From Inia geoffrensis (Eukaryota; Chordata; Mammalia; Artiodactyla; Iniidae), in the NCBI GenBank assembly GCA_036417435.1, contig CM070904.1, forward strand, positions 128,898,695 to 128,962,694: a stretch of DNA of 64,000 nucleotides. Direction: 5' to 3'. The position numbers and the translations under genes were made by a program. This document shows positions 31,604 through 42,005 of this stretch, piece after piece. Position 1 is the first letter of the stretch. Each line of letters begins with the position of its first letter. The notes beneath the pieces are model-generated. The model saw only the letters and a list, made by a program, of their open reading frames with translations. It had not been told where the DNA came from and ran no database searches.

Positions 31604-31712
31604 CTTCAGGGAATTTCCAAACACATCATTTATCCTTTTCTCTACTGCGTGAACTCTTCTACTGGAGCAAACAAGATGAGGACCATTGTATTCAGTTCAT
31701 CTAACCCAGAAG
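31604..31712 (+). CDS. Candidate 109-nt coding exon, host gene not recognised
   Basis: It lies between a strong acceptor (GCGTTTCTTGAATTGCAG) and a fair donor (CAGAAG|GTAGGA). Only one frame is open throughout; it reads LQGISKHIIYPFLYCVNSST and then ...NKMRTIVFSSSNPEG, phase 0 to phase 1, 36 codons. The segment is hydrophobic in its first third (IIYPFLYCV) and could be part of a membrane helix or buried strand. No partner exon was found nearby and no repeat overlaps it. Alternative: a cryptic exon in intergenic DNA. Confidence 0.27.
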
Positions 31713-32059
31713 GTAGGAGTAGCAATTCACATATTCAGAGGGAGGGAGAGAGAGTTTGCCTAAAGTGGCCAACTGTAATTTCTGCATTTTCTAGATTTCA
31801 GCACTGGGTTAAGCTCCAGTCAATACGCTGAAAATAAATGTGTGTTACTTGGAGCCGAAGCAGAGAATTGTGAGTCTCATGAAGAGTGCCAGGCGTTCAC
31901 CCTCTTGTCGCTAGACGGTGGGATGGGGAGAAAGGGGTAAACGGGATTGAGACAGTTAGAGCCATGAGGGGTTCCCCCGGGGTGGGGAGGGGGCTTGGGA
32001 GGGCAGCGGTTTGCAAAGTGGGACAGAAGGACTTCAACACTTTAACGACTGGCTCTGTG
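31713..32059. other. Unique sequence, no gene seen
   Basis: GC-rich between 31900 and 32040, with opposing open frames (31886-32215 plus; 31897-32121 minus) and no splice context. Confidence 0.35.
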
Positions 32060-32215
32060 TTCCAGTGCCTGTCAGTTGAATACAGTACCAGTGATGTTAG
32101 CACAAACAACACACTTGCCAAATGCTTTCACACTCATCATTCTGATTCGACACAACACTCAGAGATAACTGCTGCCCCATTTCACAGATGTAACCCCCGA
32201 AGCCCCAGCATATAA
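32060..32215 (-). repeat. Possible MIR fragment, antisense
   Basis: 'caaatgctttcacactcatc' and 'gctgccccatttcacagatg' match the middle of an antisense MIR; the rest is too decayed. Confidence 0.4.
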
Positions 32216-32320
32216 AATGACCCTCCCAGGATGGCCCCAGTAATAAGTTGTGCACGCAGGCCCTGAAACCATATTTTAGGATTTGAAATCCAGCCCTCTC
32301 TTCATTAAACAACAGCTACT

Positions 32321-32623
32321 TTTTTTTTTTTCTTTTGGCTGCGTTGGGTCTTTGTTGCTGCGCACGTGCTTTCTCTCTAGTTGCAGCGAGTGGGGGTTAC
32401 TCTTCCTTGTGGCGCACGGGCTTCTCATTGCGGTGGCTTCTCTTGTCGCGGAGCACGGGTTCTAGGCACGCAGGCTTCAACAGTTGTGGCTCGCGGGCTC
32501 AGTAGTTGCGGCGCACGGGCTTAGTTGCTCCGCGGCATGTGAGATCTTCCCGGACCAGGGCTTGAACCGGTGTCCCCTGCATTGGCAGGCGGATTCTTAA
32601 TCACTGAGCCACCAGGGAAGTCC
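32321..32623 (-). repeat. CHR-type SINE, long form, antisense
   Basis: On the plus strand it opens with poly-T, 'ggctgcgttgggtctttgtt', and ends 'gagccaccagggaagtcc'. It is flanked by ACAGCTACTTTTT, present at 32312 onwards and again from 32624. Confidence 0.96.
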
Positions 32624-32636
32624 ACAGCTACTTTTT

Positions 32637-33303
32637 AAATGACAGTACCTCTTCCTTGACCAGGCAGACGACCAAGCTGGTTTCCATTTCGGATGAGAGA
32701 ACCAAAGAAAGCCCCGCTGAGCCAGAGAAGAGCCAGAAGAGATGCCAGCATCGAGAACGCGTTGGCAGCTGTGAGAAGGGTCAGCTTCTCAAATGAAGAA
32801 ACTTAGGGGACGTATGTTAGGGATGAATCTGAAGATCACGGCGGGCGTGGGTGAGACGAGTGTACAGCACTCCTCAGCAAACTGCCTGATCAACGTGGAT
32901 ATCTGAGTCAAGAAAACGTGTCTGCTTTACCCAACACACAGCCGAACGTGATAACCCAAAATGTCAAACAAAAAATTTCAGAGGGGGTTTATATCAATAT
33001 ATGGTGACATCCAAAATAGATTATTTTACAGGAGAATAGGATTGAGAAGGGCATATCCTTGCATTTGAAACTGACCACAAAAGGCACAGTTTATCTCTTT
33101 CAGGGGGAGCCACGGGGGTTACGTGACCCAAGGCCTTCGGGGAGGTAGGTCTTGTGTTCCTGTGCTGCTGGGTGCTGATGAGGGCACCTCTGAAGGTCAG
33201 GTCTAAAGACAAACAATTGGCTGGTGCCCTTGTATCAGGAAATGCCCGGGCCATGACTGAGGATTGCATCTCTTTCTATTGATTTGCAGGCAGAGGAAAT
33301 GAA

Positions 33304-33306
<3 letters not shown>
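32637..33306. other. Unique sequence, no gene seen
   Basis: A minus-strand frame at 33021-33269 has no domain. No repeat was recognised. Confidence 0.4.

Positions 33307-33358
<52 letters not shown>
33307..33358 (+). repeat. (TC)n microsatellite, 26 units
   Basis: An uninterrupted dinucleotide run of about 52 bases after GAAGCA. Likely length-polymorphic. Confidence 0.98.
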
Positions 33359-33361
<3 letters not shown>

Positions 33362-34239
33362 CTCCAGTGGGTCTAGCAGTTGCCAAAACTGAAGTATGAT
33401 GTGTGCTGTGTGTGCACTTCTGCATGCTGCATTTGCTTATTTTATTCCTGTTTTAAGGCTGAATAATGGATTCAGGTTCTGAGCAGTAGAAACGCTACAT
33501 AAATGATTATCCAGGCTGTGCTCAGTTTTGTGCTCAGGTGAAGTTTGCTCCATTTTTGTTACTGCTGCTGCTGTCCTTGGAAAATAAACCCAAGGCACAA
33601 ACATCTGAGTACGGAGACCTGAGGGCTGGGAGGAGGTAAGGAGAGGCTGGTCCAAACCATTGGATGTTTTTCCTGATGGCCAAGGAGCTCGTTGTCTGTG
33701 GAATGTGAAATAGCAGAGGACGATGACATCGCTCTACTAAACCTGAGAGTGAGTTTAAGGCTGCTGTTTGCTGGGAAGAACTGCCCATTGGTGTCACGGG
33801 ACACTAGGGTTTAGATGACCTCCTAGGGTCACACAGCAAATGAGGGATGTAATCATGACCGTGAGTTAGGAGCAAATTTATTTTTGAAACATCCGAGTAT
33901 TAATGACCTACCTTGTGTTCTGTTTCCTGCTGAGGACAAGAGAGAGAAATTGAAGAGTCTCCACCTAAAAAAGCAAAGTAAATTAACTACATGTTGCTAA
34001 AACTAATAATAAATTAACATGAAAGAATCAATGATGGAAATGATGTGAAATCCAGGATTTGCTTCAAAATAACTGTGCAGGGAGGAGGGGACTGGGTGGG
34101 GTAGAGAGGAAGCGAGACTAAGTCATGAGTTAATCATTGTTGAAGTTTGGGTTTGGGTGCATAAGGGTTCTTTCTCTCAAGGTGTGTGCTCTTTTGAAAC
34201 TTTCCACTCTAAAAGGTTTTTTTTTTTTTAAGCATCCCA
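33359..34239. other. Unique sequence, possible micro-exon signal at 33912-33929
   Basis: Overlapping short minus-strand frames (33437-33804) lack domains. A minus-strand acceptor (TCTCTCTCTTGTCCTCAG) is followed 18 nt later by a good donor (ACAAG|GTAGGT). A T run of 13 lies at about 34218. Confidence 0.35.
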
Positions 34240-34715
34240 TTTACAACAAGAAGCAACAAACACATTAAATTAAACCTTCCGAGAAATGTGTTGTACCTAT
34301 ATATAAAAAAAAATTTTATAACACCTAACTGAAAAACCTAAGGACTCAAATAGAGAAAGAGAATATTCCTGGATGGGAATTTTTGTTATCATAATGACGT
34401 CAGTTTTCACTCTAAGGAATCTGTAAATTCAATGTCATTCCAATTGAAATTCCTGTAGGATTTATTGGAACTCGATTCTCAACTTCATATAGAAAAGAAA
34501 ATATGCAAAAATAGCAATGACATTTTAGAAAGAAAAAGAATGAAAAGGAAATTATCCTATCAAGTATCAAAACACATTACAAATCTATAATTAAAATAGT
34601 GTGATATTGGCACAAGAAAGGACATGTATTCATAGAACAAAATAGAGAATTCAGAAATAGACACATGTAGATATGAAAATCTGGTTTCATACAGAGATAA
34701 CATTTCAAATCTTTT
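34240..34715 (+). repeat. Old L1 ORF2 fragment
   Basis: 'gtaaattcaatgtcattcca', 'ttgaaattcctgtaggattt', 'caagtatcaaaacacattac' and 'tattggcacaagaaaggaca' are in the L1 ORF2 order downstream of the reverse transcriptase. Many stops. Confidence 0.7.
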
Positions 34716-34934
34716 CCCTCCTGACTGGGGATAAATTCAGGTTTTCACTTGGAAAATAATGTACTTACAAATATTTGTCTATATGTCAATATACTTATAT
34801 GTTGATATATTTATGTATAGACTATTTCTACATTTCTATACCTTGCAAAATTACATATGTATTTTAAATAATTATTGTTATACATTTTGTTTGAAAAATA
34901 GTTTATTATATTTGTTTATATATTCTACGTAGAT
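34716..34934. other. AT-rich sequence
   Basis: TATA/TATG-rich sequence with no gene. Confidence 0.4.
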
Positions 34935-35290
34935 AAATTATTTTTCTTCCAGTTTTATTGAGCTATTATTGACATACAGAACTGCATAAGTTTCAGGTGT
35001 ACCACATAATGATATGACTTACATACATCATGAAACAACTATCACAGTAAGTTTAGTGAATATCCATCATCTCTTATAGATACGAAATGAAAGAAAGTTT
35101 TTCCTTGTGATGAGAGCTCTTAGGATTTGCTCACTTAACAGCTTTCATATATAACGTACAGCAGTGTTCATTCTATTTATCATGTGGCACACTGCATCCC
35201 TAGTACTTATTTATCTTACAGCTGTAAGTTTGTACCCTTTGACCACCTTTATCCAGTTGCCCCTCTTTCCACCCCCCTCTTCTGATAACA
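34935..35290 (-). repeat. Old L1 3' UTR, antisense
   Basis: 'ccagttttattgagctatta', 'ttgacatacagaactgcata', 'gtttcaggtgtaccacataa' and 'cagttgcccctctttccacc' match the reverse complement of an old L1 3' UTR. Confidence 0.7.
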
Positions 35291-35309
35291 ACAAATCTAA
35301 TCTCTTTCT

Positions 35310-35415
35310 TTTTTTTTTTTCTTTTATTTATTTTTTTATACAGCAGGTTCTTATTAGTCATCCATTTCATACACAACAGTGTATACATGTCAATCCCAAT
35401 CTCCCAATTCATCAC
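35310..35415 (-). repeat. Young L1 3' end fragment, antisense
   Basis: Poly-T, 'tacagcaggttcttattagt', 'catacacaacagtgtataca' and 'tgtcaatcccaatctcccaa' match the antisense 3' UTR seen in the sense L1 copy at 45130-45190. It appears inserted next to the older L1 copy. Confidence 0.75.
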
Positions 35416-35479
35416 ACCAAAGACTAAATAAAGGTGAACAAAACATTTTCACCTGTATGGCACTTATAACTTGCACCCA

Positions 35480-35595
35480 TAAATGTAGACTATATATAGT
35501 ATATATACGTGCATGTATATGCTTATGTACGTATATATGTATGTGTGTTTTGTATATATGTATGTATGTATTTGTACATGACATACATGACAATA
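35480..35595 (+). repeat. Imperfect (TATG/TATA)n low-complexity repeat
   Basis: Alternating TATATACG/TATGTATG units over about 115 bases. Open frames across it are artefacts. Confidence 0.7.
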
Positions 35596-36424
35596 TGAGG
35601 AGATGTAAATATCTGATGGGGGAGGTGAGGAGGGCTCGGCCGGGGGAGACCTTACAAGGAAGAGGCTAGTCCAGCCCAGGCAGAGCAGCCCTGAGAGCCC
35701 ATGTGGGAGGCCTGGAGGCTCCCCAGGGTCAAGATGTCATAACAGTTCAGTGTGACAACAGAAAGTGGTCCACGGCAGGGAGGGGCCCGCAGCAAGGTGG
35801 AAATAAATGGTAGAGCCCAAGCTTGACTGTCAAGGATGTAAGAGTAATCCTAACTTGAGAGGGAACCAGCAAATATCACTGAAAGGAGGACAGAGTGGGA
35901 ACACGACTGGGTGGATGCTAGCAGGACCCTCTGGAGGACAGCTCGGAGACACAGGAACCAGAGACAAGCAGGTACGTCTGGAAGTCATCGCAGTGACCTG
36001 ATCTAGACCAGAGGCCAAGAGCTTGGAGAGGAGGGATGGAGGCCAAGTTCAGGTGAGAAGCCTGGCTACCAACGGGAAGAGGGAAGAGGAAGTCGGGATA
36101 AGACGGGGTCACAGCCGGGTGCCCATGGCAACCACCAGAGAGTGTCTTGCTTCTTAAACAATAGTGCAAGGACATCGCTACTTCTGCCAGGAGCCCTGTG
36201 GGTGATCCCACCAACCAGCTGGAGTTGAGAGCCACTGAGGTTTTGGGCCAAGGTGGCTGGAGGTGGTTCTGAACTGAGACAAAGAACGAGGAAGAAGAGG
36301 TAATTGGAGGAAGCCAGTTGGGCTGAGTTTGCGGTGCCTGCATCAGGTCCTCCTGGAGGCGCTGGTTCATCCACAGGTGGGGGGAGCCACCAGGAGGAGC
36401 TTCTGTCAGGTGTGATGGCACCTG
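35596..36424. other. Purine-rich sequence with a 167-codon opposing frame, origin unclear
   Basis: A minus-strand frame at 35918-36421 is open for 167 codons, rich in Ser/Pro/Leu, with no domain and no splice pair. The plus strand is GA-rich, which keeps antisense stops rare. A donor-like CAG|GTACGT lies at about 35969 on the plus strand. It may be a diverged old repeat. Confidence 0.3.
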
Positions 36425-36812
36425 TCTTAGGGAGCTCAGGCCACTGTGACAGAATAGCAGAGACCAGGTGGCTTAAACAGCAGGGTCTATTTCCTCACAG
36501 TCCTGGAGGCTGGACGTTCAAGCTCAAGGTGTGGGCAGGGCTGGTTTCTGGTGAGGCCCTCTCGTCAGTTTGCAGGTGGCACCTTCTCGCCACACCTTCA
36601 CGTGGTCTGACCTCTGCGCACGCACATACCTGGCTTCTCTTTGTGTCCTAACCTCCTCTTCTTCTGAGGTCGCCAGTCACATCAGATTAGGGCCCATCCT
36701 GACGGCCTTGTTTTAACTTAATCACCCGGTTAAAGGCCTCATCTCTAAATACAGTCACATTCTGAGATCCTGGGGGTTGAATTTGGGGGGAACATAACTG
36801 AGCCTGTAAAAG
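36425..36812 (-). repeat. MaLR-type LTR (MLT1 group), antisense
   Basis: 'caggtggcttaaacagcagg', 'tcacagtcctggaggctgga', 'ggctggtttctggtgaggcc', 'atcagattagggcccatcct' and 'ctaaatacagtcacattctg' followed by GGGGGTTGAATTTGGGGGG form the full reverse-complement order of an MLT1 LTR. Confidence 0.85.
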
Positions 36813-37070
36813 CATCTTAGTGGTAGACAAATTAACCAGAAGGCAGCTTAGTTCCCTGAGCCCTGAAGGGACCAGCCGCCAACAGGTTCCATCTGATAAG
36901 GAGCCAGTGACATTCTTGTTTGGAGGAGGAGGGGCTCTTTCTGGGTGTGTATAGTTACCCTCCCCTCGGCCCACCCCCACCAGACCATGGATGAATGGGT
37001 GGCGAAGGTCTGATGACTGCATCTCACCAGGGGAATAAAGAACATGCTTTTACTTCCTCAAAGTCAACAC
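36813..37070. other. Short unique sequence
   Basis: Nothing supported. Confidence 0.35.
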
Positions 37071-37078
37071 AAGAGCAG

Positions 37079-37298
37079 GGCTTCCCTGGTGGCGCAGTGG
37101 TTGAGAGTCCGCCTGCCGATGCAGGGGACGCGGGTTCGTGCCCCGGTCCGGGAAGATCCCACATGCCGCGGAGTGGCTGGGCCCGTGAGCCATGGCCGCT
37201 GAGCCTGCGCGTCCAGAGCCTGTGCTCCGCCACGAGAGAGGCCACAGCAGTGAGAGGCCCACGTACTACAAAAAAAAAAAAAAAAAAAAAAAAAAACC
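37079..37298 (+). repeat. CHR-type SINE, short cetacean form
   Basis: Starts 'ggcttccctggtggcgcagt' and ends in about 27 A. It is flanked by AAGAGCAG (37071-37078) and AAGAACAG (37299-37306). Very similar to the copies at 13685 and 44040, so relatively recent. Confidence 0.96.
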
Positions 37299-37306
37299 AA
37301 GAACAG

Positions 37307-37559
37307 GTGCTTGCTGTGTGTCTGAGGTACCATCTCATTTCACCCTCACATCAGCCAACAAGCGACGTGTCTACTGTCACTATCTCTGTTTCTAAGATGA
37401 AAAGCGTGTTTGGTGTCGGGGCGTGACCTGCTGGAGGTCCCTCGGCTGGGAAGTGGTGATGCCAGGCCTTGCCCTCGGCCCATCTGACCCTCCAGAGCCT
37501 GTGACTTTAACCCCCATACTGCAAACAGTATTTCTTATTTCTAATTCTTTTAGAACCTC
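37307..37559. other. Unique sequence
   Basis: A short CTCATTTCACCCTCACA block resembles MIR but is too brief to call. Confidence 0.3.
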
Positions 37560-38225
37560 TTAAAGAAGTTCTTAAGGAGTTCTTGGGTCAAGGAGGTGAT
37601 CTTCTGTCAAAGTTTTCAAATTGTTTCTTCTCCCTGTGACTCTGAAAGCCCTTGACAGTCTTATAAACGTGACAGTGGAGAGCAGCCCTGCTTAGATGTT
37701 CCCTGCATGGCCTTACAGCAAGAACATTTGTAGTTTTCTCAGGTAGCCTCAACAGCAAGACAGAGAAGCAGAGCAGAAATGATGGGCCCAGACGTGGCTC
37801 AGAAAAGAGGTGGTGATGACCGATGAAGGGCCTTTTGATTACTGTCTCCCAGCAACACCCAGGGGACTGTTCCTGAGAATGAACTGGGCTAAGTGACATG
37901 ATCCAGGGGCTGCGAAGTGGTCCACACCTGGTGGTGCTGGAACAGATGTTGGGGGGAATAGAGAAGTCTCCCTGGGCATCACAGCATGAACATGGGGAGA
38001 ACAGAGCATCGAGGGGGTCATCACAGAGATCCATGTCTTTGTTCACCGTCAGCCAGGGACCAGTCACTTTCAAGGATAGAATGTCACCACGTGGTGGAAG
38101 ATGGGTGGTTTGCAACTTCCTGTAAGAAACACCACTATCATCCTGTGACACTGCCTCCATATTCCACTTGGAAAGACAGGCATACAATCAGTATATTCCA
38201 AAGAGACTAATTACCTGGGGAAGTT
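37560..38225 (-). other. 199-codon open frame of unknown origin
   Basis: The minus strand is open from an ATG at 38187 to a stop at 37588. The product has no recognised domain. It has a hydrophobic patch (FLLCFSVLLLRL) near residue 140 and several Cys residues. Shorter opposing frames exist on the plus strand. No splice signals or Kozak-strong start support a gene. The length is unusual for unique AT/GC-balanced DNA, so an old low-copy repeat or a decayed retrocopy is possible. Confidence 0.25.
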
Positions 38226-38330
38226 GTTTTTAAAAAACAATAAAAATTATACAGAAATCGGTGCTGCCCACACTGGGCCTTGTAATAATAATAATACGTA
38301 CAGGATTTTAGCTGAGGGGGTGGAGTCCTT

Positions 38331-38636
38331 TTTTAATATATATATAAATGTATTTATTTATTTATTTTGTATGGCTGTGTTGGGTCTTTGTTGCTGCGCA
38401 TGGGCTTTCTCTAGCTGCGGCGAGCAGGGGCTACTCTTTGTTGCGGTGCGCAGGCTTCTCATTGCGGTGGCTTCTCTTGTTGTGGAGCACGGGCTCTAGG
38501 CGCGCAGGATTCAGTAGTTGTGGTGCATGGGCTTAGTTGCTCTGCGGCATGTGGGAACTTCCCGGACCAAGGCTCGAACCCATGTCCCCTGCATTAGCAG
38601 GCGGATTCTTAACCACTGCGCCACCAGGGAAGTCCT
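38331..38636 (-). repeat. CHR-type SINE, long form, antisense
   Basis: On the plus strand it has an AT-rich tail, 'ggctgtgttgggtctttgtt', and ends 'gcgccaccagggaagtcc'. It is flanked by GGGGGTGGAGTCCTT (38316-38330) and GGGGGTGGCGGTCTT (38637-38651). Confidence 0.95.
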
Positions 38637-38651
38637 GGGGGTGGCGGTCTT

Positions 38652-39556
38652 GAAGTGCAAGTCTGTGACCCATAGAAGGAAAAGTGCATACAGCCTATAA
38701 ATTATCTGCTGAGGAAATGTTATGTTAAATATATTCTCTGAATATCGTCTTCTTATCTCCAGTGTGCAATAAGATGGAAATCATCAGGTATCTTTGGAAA
38801 TCACCTCCAAGTTGGAAACATCTGGGTATTGCAGAAAATTGAACGAATTCACTGAAGGAAAAAATTACCTTACTTTTCATATATTGCCAACCAGGACAAG
38901 TATACTCAAATAAAATAAAAGTTCTTTCAGTGGCTGCCACAAGAAGCCATTAAAGGAAAATGTGGGCACCCTCATAGCAGAAACAAGTTTGTTTTTTAAG
39001 GTCAAAATATATGAATTGAAAAGAATAATCTTTATTGCTAAACAGATATGCTCTCAGTCCTCCCCTGACTGGCATCATTTATGGATATTTTCTCTACTTG
39101 GTGGATTATCTGTGGCCAAACTATAATTGCCCTTGGACTTGCCCTGGCCACCTGTACAAGTGTGGTCAAGCACAAATCCAACTTCCTGTGGGCAGATGGG
39201 CGAGGCAAGAAGAGGCTGTGGCACAGTCACTCCCCATCTGGGCAGGGGGTGTGGGAGGGGAGGGGAGGGGAGGCGTGCACCCAGCTCCATTATAAGTCAC
39301 TTTGAGCTCATCTCTTGTTAGAAAACACACATCTTTCCTAATGGAATGGGCAACTAAGACCTATAATAATAGATGCTGTAAATATGTATAAACATCAGTT
39401 ATCTCGAATTTCAAATATTCTTATAGGACAAAAATGGATATATTTTCCTTATTATTCATTCAAATAAATTCTAGTCTGTGTGATAATGAATTTCTTGCCC
39501 TTTCTGTGCTGACTCATTCTGATTGCTGGAGCATTTCTTATTTCTCCTCCTGAAAG
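38652..39556. other. Unique sequence, no gene seen
   Basis: Overlapping frames at 39035-39321 on both strands have no domain. A (GGGGA)n-like block lies at 39247-39272. Confidence 0.4.
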
Positions 39557-39886
39557 GACCCAGTGAGAGCCTGGAATCAAGACTGCTGGACGGAGGGGCA
39601 GCTGTTGAGATTGAAGACAAGTACGAACCACTGTTTTCTTCTCAAGTTACCACAGGTCTGGGTCTCAAGCCACCAGAGGCCCTGGGGACCCAGGGAACAT
39701 CCATCCTATATTCTGCACCATATATGTCCTTGTACCACATTGGCTGCTTCAACTCTAATGTTGGAAAGTTTGAGATCATGAGACGAATAATCATTAACCC
39801 AGACGAAATGTTTGGAGTTTCCCTGGTTGAAACAAGTCAGGTGGAACCCACGAGAGGGATCACAGGAGAAGGCCCCGCAGGAAAGG
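39557..39886 (+). CDS. Candidate 330-nt coding exon, phase 1 at both ends
   Basis: It lies between a good acceptor (CTTATTTCTCCTCCTGAAAG) and a strong donor (GAAAGG|GTGAGT). One frame is open across it for 109 codons, with mixed composition: RLLDGGAAVEIEDKYEPLFS near the start and GKFEIMRRIIINPDEMFGVS near residue 74. Symmetric phase-1 ends and a length divisible by three are common in extracellular-domain exons. I see no paired Cys/Trp of an Ig fold and no family I can name. No repeat overlaps it. Alternatives are a retrocopy fragment or chance. Confidence 0.3.
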
Positions 39887-40708
39887 GTGAGTTGACATTC
39901 ATACCAGGCAAACTCGGGATGGATGAAGGGGTCTCAACACTTAGTGCAGAGCTGCTGTAAATAATCTGTGCCTTTCTTCGTTTTAGCCTCTACAGATAAC
40001 GCCCCCTAATGTTTCAGCCTGACCATCTGCAGCATCGACAAAAAACTTGCAAAGAGCTATTATTTACTAAATATTTCAATGAGTGATATTATAATAACAT
40101 TATAGTTCATTGTCTCCATATGCAAAATGAGGGAAAATGAGGACAAGAAAGTCGGTCACTTTCAGGTAACACAAGGAAAGCTGGAATGCAGACTCAGCTT
40201 TTCTACGTGATGCGCAGGCAGCTTAGCCTGTTCTCTGGATAAGACCTCCCCAGAGAGTGGGTCACACTCGTGACACTCTCTGCTGTGTCCATCCCCTACG
40301 CTTAGTACAAGCTCAATACATAATGCCCAGCAAACTGCAATCAGTGTGAAAGCAGCACCTTGCTTGGTCCACGGAGTCACAGCCAAGGATGCAAAGAGGT
40401 GAAAGGAATTCAGATCTTTACTTCAGTGTCTCCAAAATGCCAAAGGGAAACAGACGACACGGAGAAGCCAGCTTTCTTTAATGTCCTTGCCTTTTCTCTG
40501 TCATTATTCCCTTGCTCCACAGCCAACTACAGCTTCCTCAGATGTCATACTTCTCCAAATAAGCCCCTCGAAATGCTTTCTCTGCAACCTGGCCACCATT
40601 ACTCCTGTCCTCTTCTCACTGCTATTCTCCCAGAACTTGTAGATTCTCTTTCCAATAGACATACTGTCTCTTTCAAAATCCTGACTACTTTCTCTATGCT
40701 CTGGGCTG

Positions 40709-40713
<5 letters not shown>
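39887..40713. other. Unique sequence with a possible MIR trace
   Basis: 'ctccatatgcaaaatgaggg' and 'gctcaatacataatgccc' at 40110-40330 hint at MIR/L2 remnants. A 193-codon plus frame (40360-40941) runs through the CA repeat and is not coding. Confidence 0.35.

Positions 40714-40754
<41 letters not shown>
40714..40754 (+). repeat. (CA)n microsatellite, about 20 units
   Basis: An uninterrupted CA run. It produces artefactual Thr-His and Cys-Val frames. Confidence 0.98.
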
Positions 40755-40759
<5 letters not shown>

Positions 40760-41187
40760 GACAAACTGTAAAAAAAGAAAGTAGTAGGTACAGCAAGAAT
40801 TTTCCCATGCAGAATGGTGGGGGTCACATGGTGGACTCTGACATGGAGGTATTCTCTATTTTGTTTCGGGTCAGCCACCACCTCTGGGCTCTCTGCCCTG
40901 GGGACACCTGCAGAGGCCTCAGCCAAAAGGAGCTGCTTTAGGGAGTTAGAGGCGCCCATTATTTTATTTGTCTGTTTGTTTTGCTCTGGTTTTGTTTTCC
41001 AGAAGGGTTTGACTTTCATTTGTTGTTTCGTTCACATGAAAGATTTCTGTTTAATATGCTAATTTTGAAAGTCTTATATTTGCCTGTTGTAGTCTAGCCT
41101 ACACTATGAAATCTAGCTCTCTTACTGTTTGTCTTCTAAATTATCTCTTTACTGTCCTGGTTTTATCTTTATCTTGTTTATCATTGT
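40755..41187. other. Unique sequence, no gene seen
   Basis: Nothing recognised. Confidence 0.4.
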
Positions 41188-41650
41188 CATGGGTTGAATT
41201 ATGTCCCATCCCCCCAAATTCATATGTTGAAGTCCTAAACCCCAGTGTGTCAGAATGTGATAGCATTTGGAAATGGGGTCATTGCAGATGTAGTTAGTTA
41301 AGGGGAGGTCATGCTGGAGTAGGATGGGCCTTAATCTAAAATGACCGGTGTCCTTATAAAAAGGGGAAATTTTGACACAGAGATGCATGCAGGGAGAAGG
41401 CCAGGTGAACATGAAAGCTGAGCTCAGGACGACATTTCTGAAAGCCAAAGAACACCAGAAGTTGCCAGCAAACCGCCAGAAGCAGGGGACAGGCCTGGGG
41501 CAGATTCTCCTCAGAGCCTTAGAAGAAACCAGTCCTACTGACACCTTGATCTCGGACTTCCAGCCTCCAGAACTGAAAGACAATACACTTCTGTTGTTTA
41601 AGCCCCCAGTATGTGATACTGCGTTATGACAGCCTTAGCAAACTTATGCA
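41188..41650 (+). repeat. MaLR-type LTR (MLT1 group), nearly complete
   Basis: 'tcatgggttgaattatgtcc', 'aattcatatgttgaagtcct', 'gtgtccttataaaaagggga', 'ctccagaactgaaagacaat' and 'gcgttatgacagccttagca' run in LTR order from 5' to 3'. It includes a TATAAAA box and no internal genes. Confidence 0.88.
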
Positions 41651-42005
41651 ATCATTTTAAAGTGTTTTATAGGTTTTTTTTCACTTTTTTTTCAACCCTT
41701 GACATTAGTCTTGCCATTATTACATCCCTGTTGTTTCCTAAAGTCTGATTTTATCTATCTGAACATATGAACCTTTTATTATTTCAGACTTCATCTCTCT
41801 TGCTCCCTTTATTTTGTTTAGGTTATTATTGGGCCAGATGTTACCTTTTGCCTCTGGGCCTCTCAATCATTTGCACATTGGTTTTACTAACTTTGTCACC
41901 ATCATCAACATGATTTCTTCTCATGCTGTACTTTGTATGAAGTTCATGAGAACAGCGGCTATCACAGCGTGTACCCCACGAGCACCTGGCATGCTTGGTA
42001 CTTTT
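41651..42005 (+). repeat. Possible L2 LINE fragment
   Basis: 'cttcatctctcttgctccct', 'gcctctgggcctctcaatca', 'atgaagttcatgagaacagc' and 'cacctggcatgcttggtact' follow the L2 3' order with heavy decay. Confidence 0.4.

Noticed and set aside
35379..35669. Cys/Tyr-rich small protein frame
   Set aside because: It is produced by the TATG/TATA low-complexity repeat.
35918..36421. 167-codon minus-strand frame as a gene
   Set aside because: Purine-rich plus strand suppresses antisense stops; no acceptor, donor or domain. The right end runs up to the LTR at 36425.
40360..40941. 193-codon plus-strand frame and 171-codon minus frame
   Set aside because: Both depend on the (CA)n microsatellite, which supplies about 13 to 14 stop-free codons in every frame.
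1905..41650. Endogenous retrovirus with internal genes associated with the MLT1 LTRs
   Set aside because: Each LTR stands alone; no gag, pol or env-like frame was seen between or beside them.
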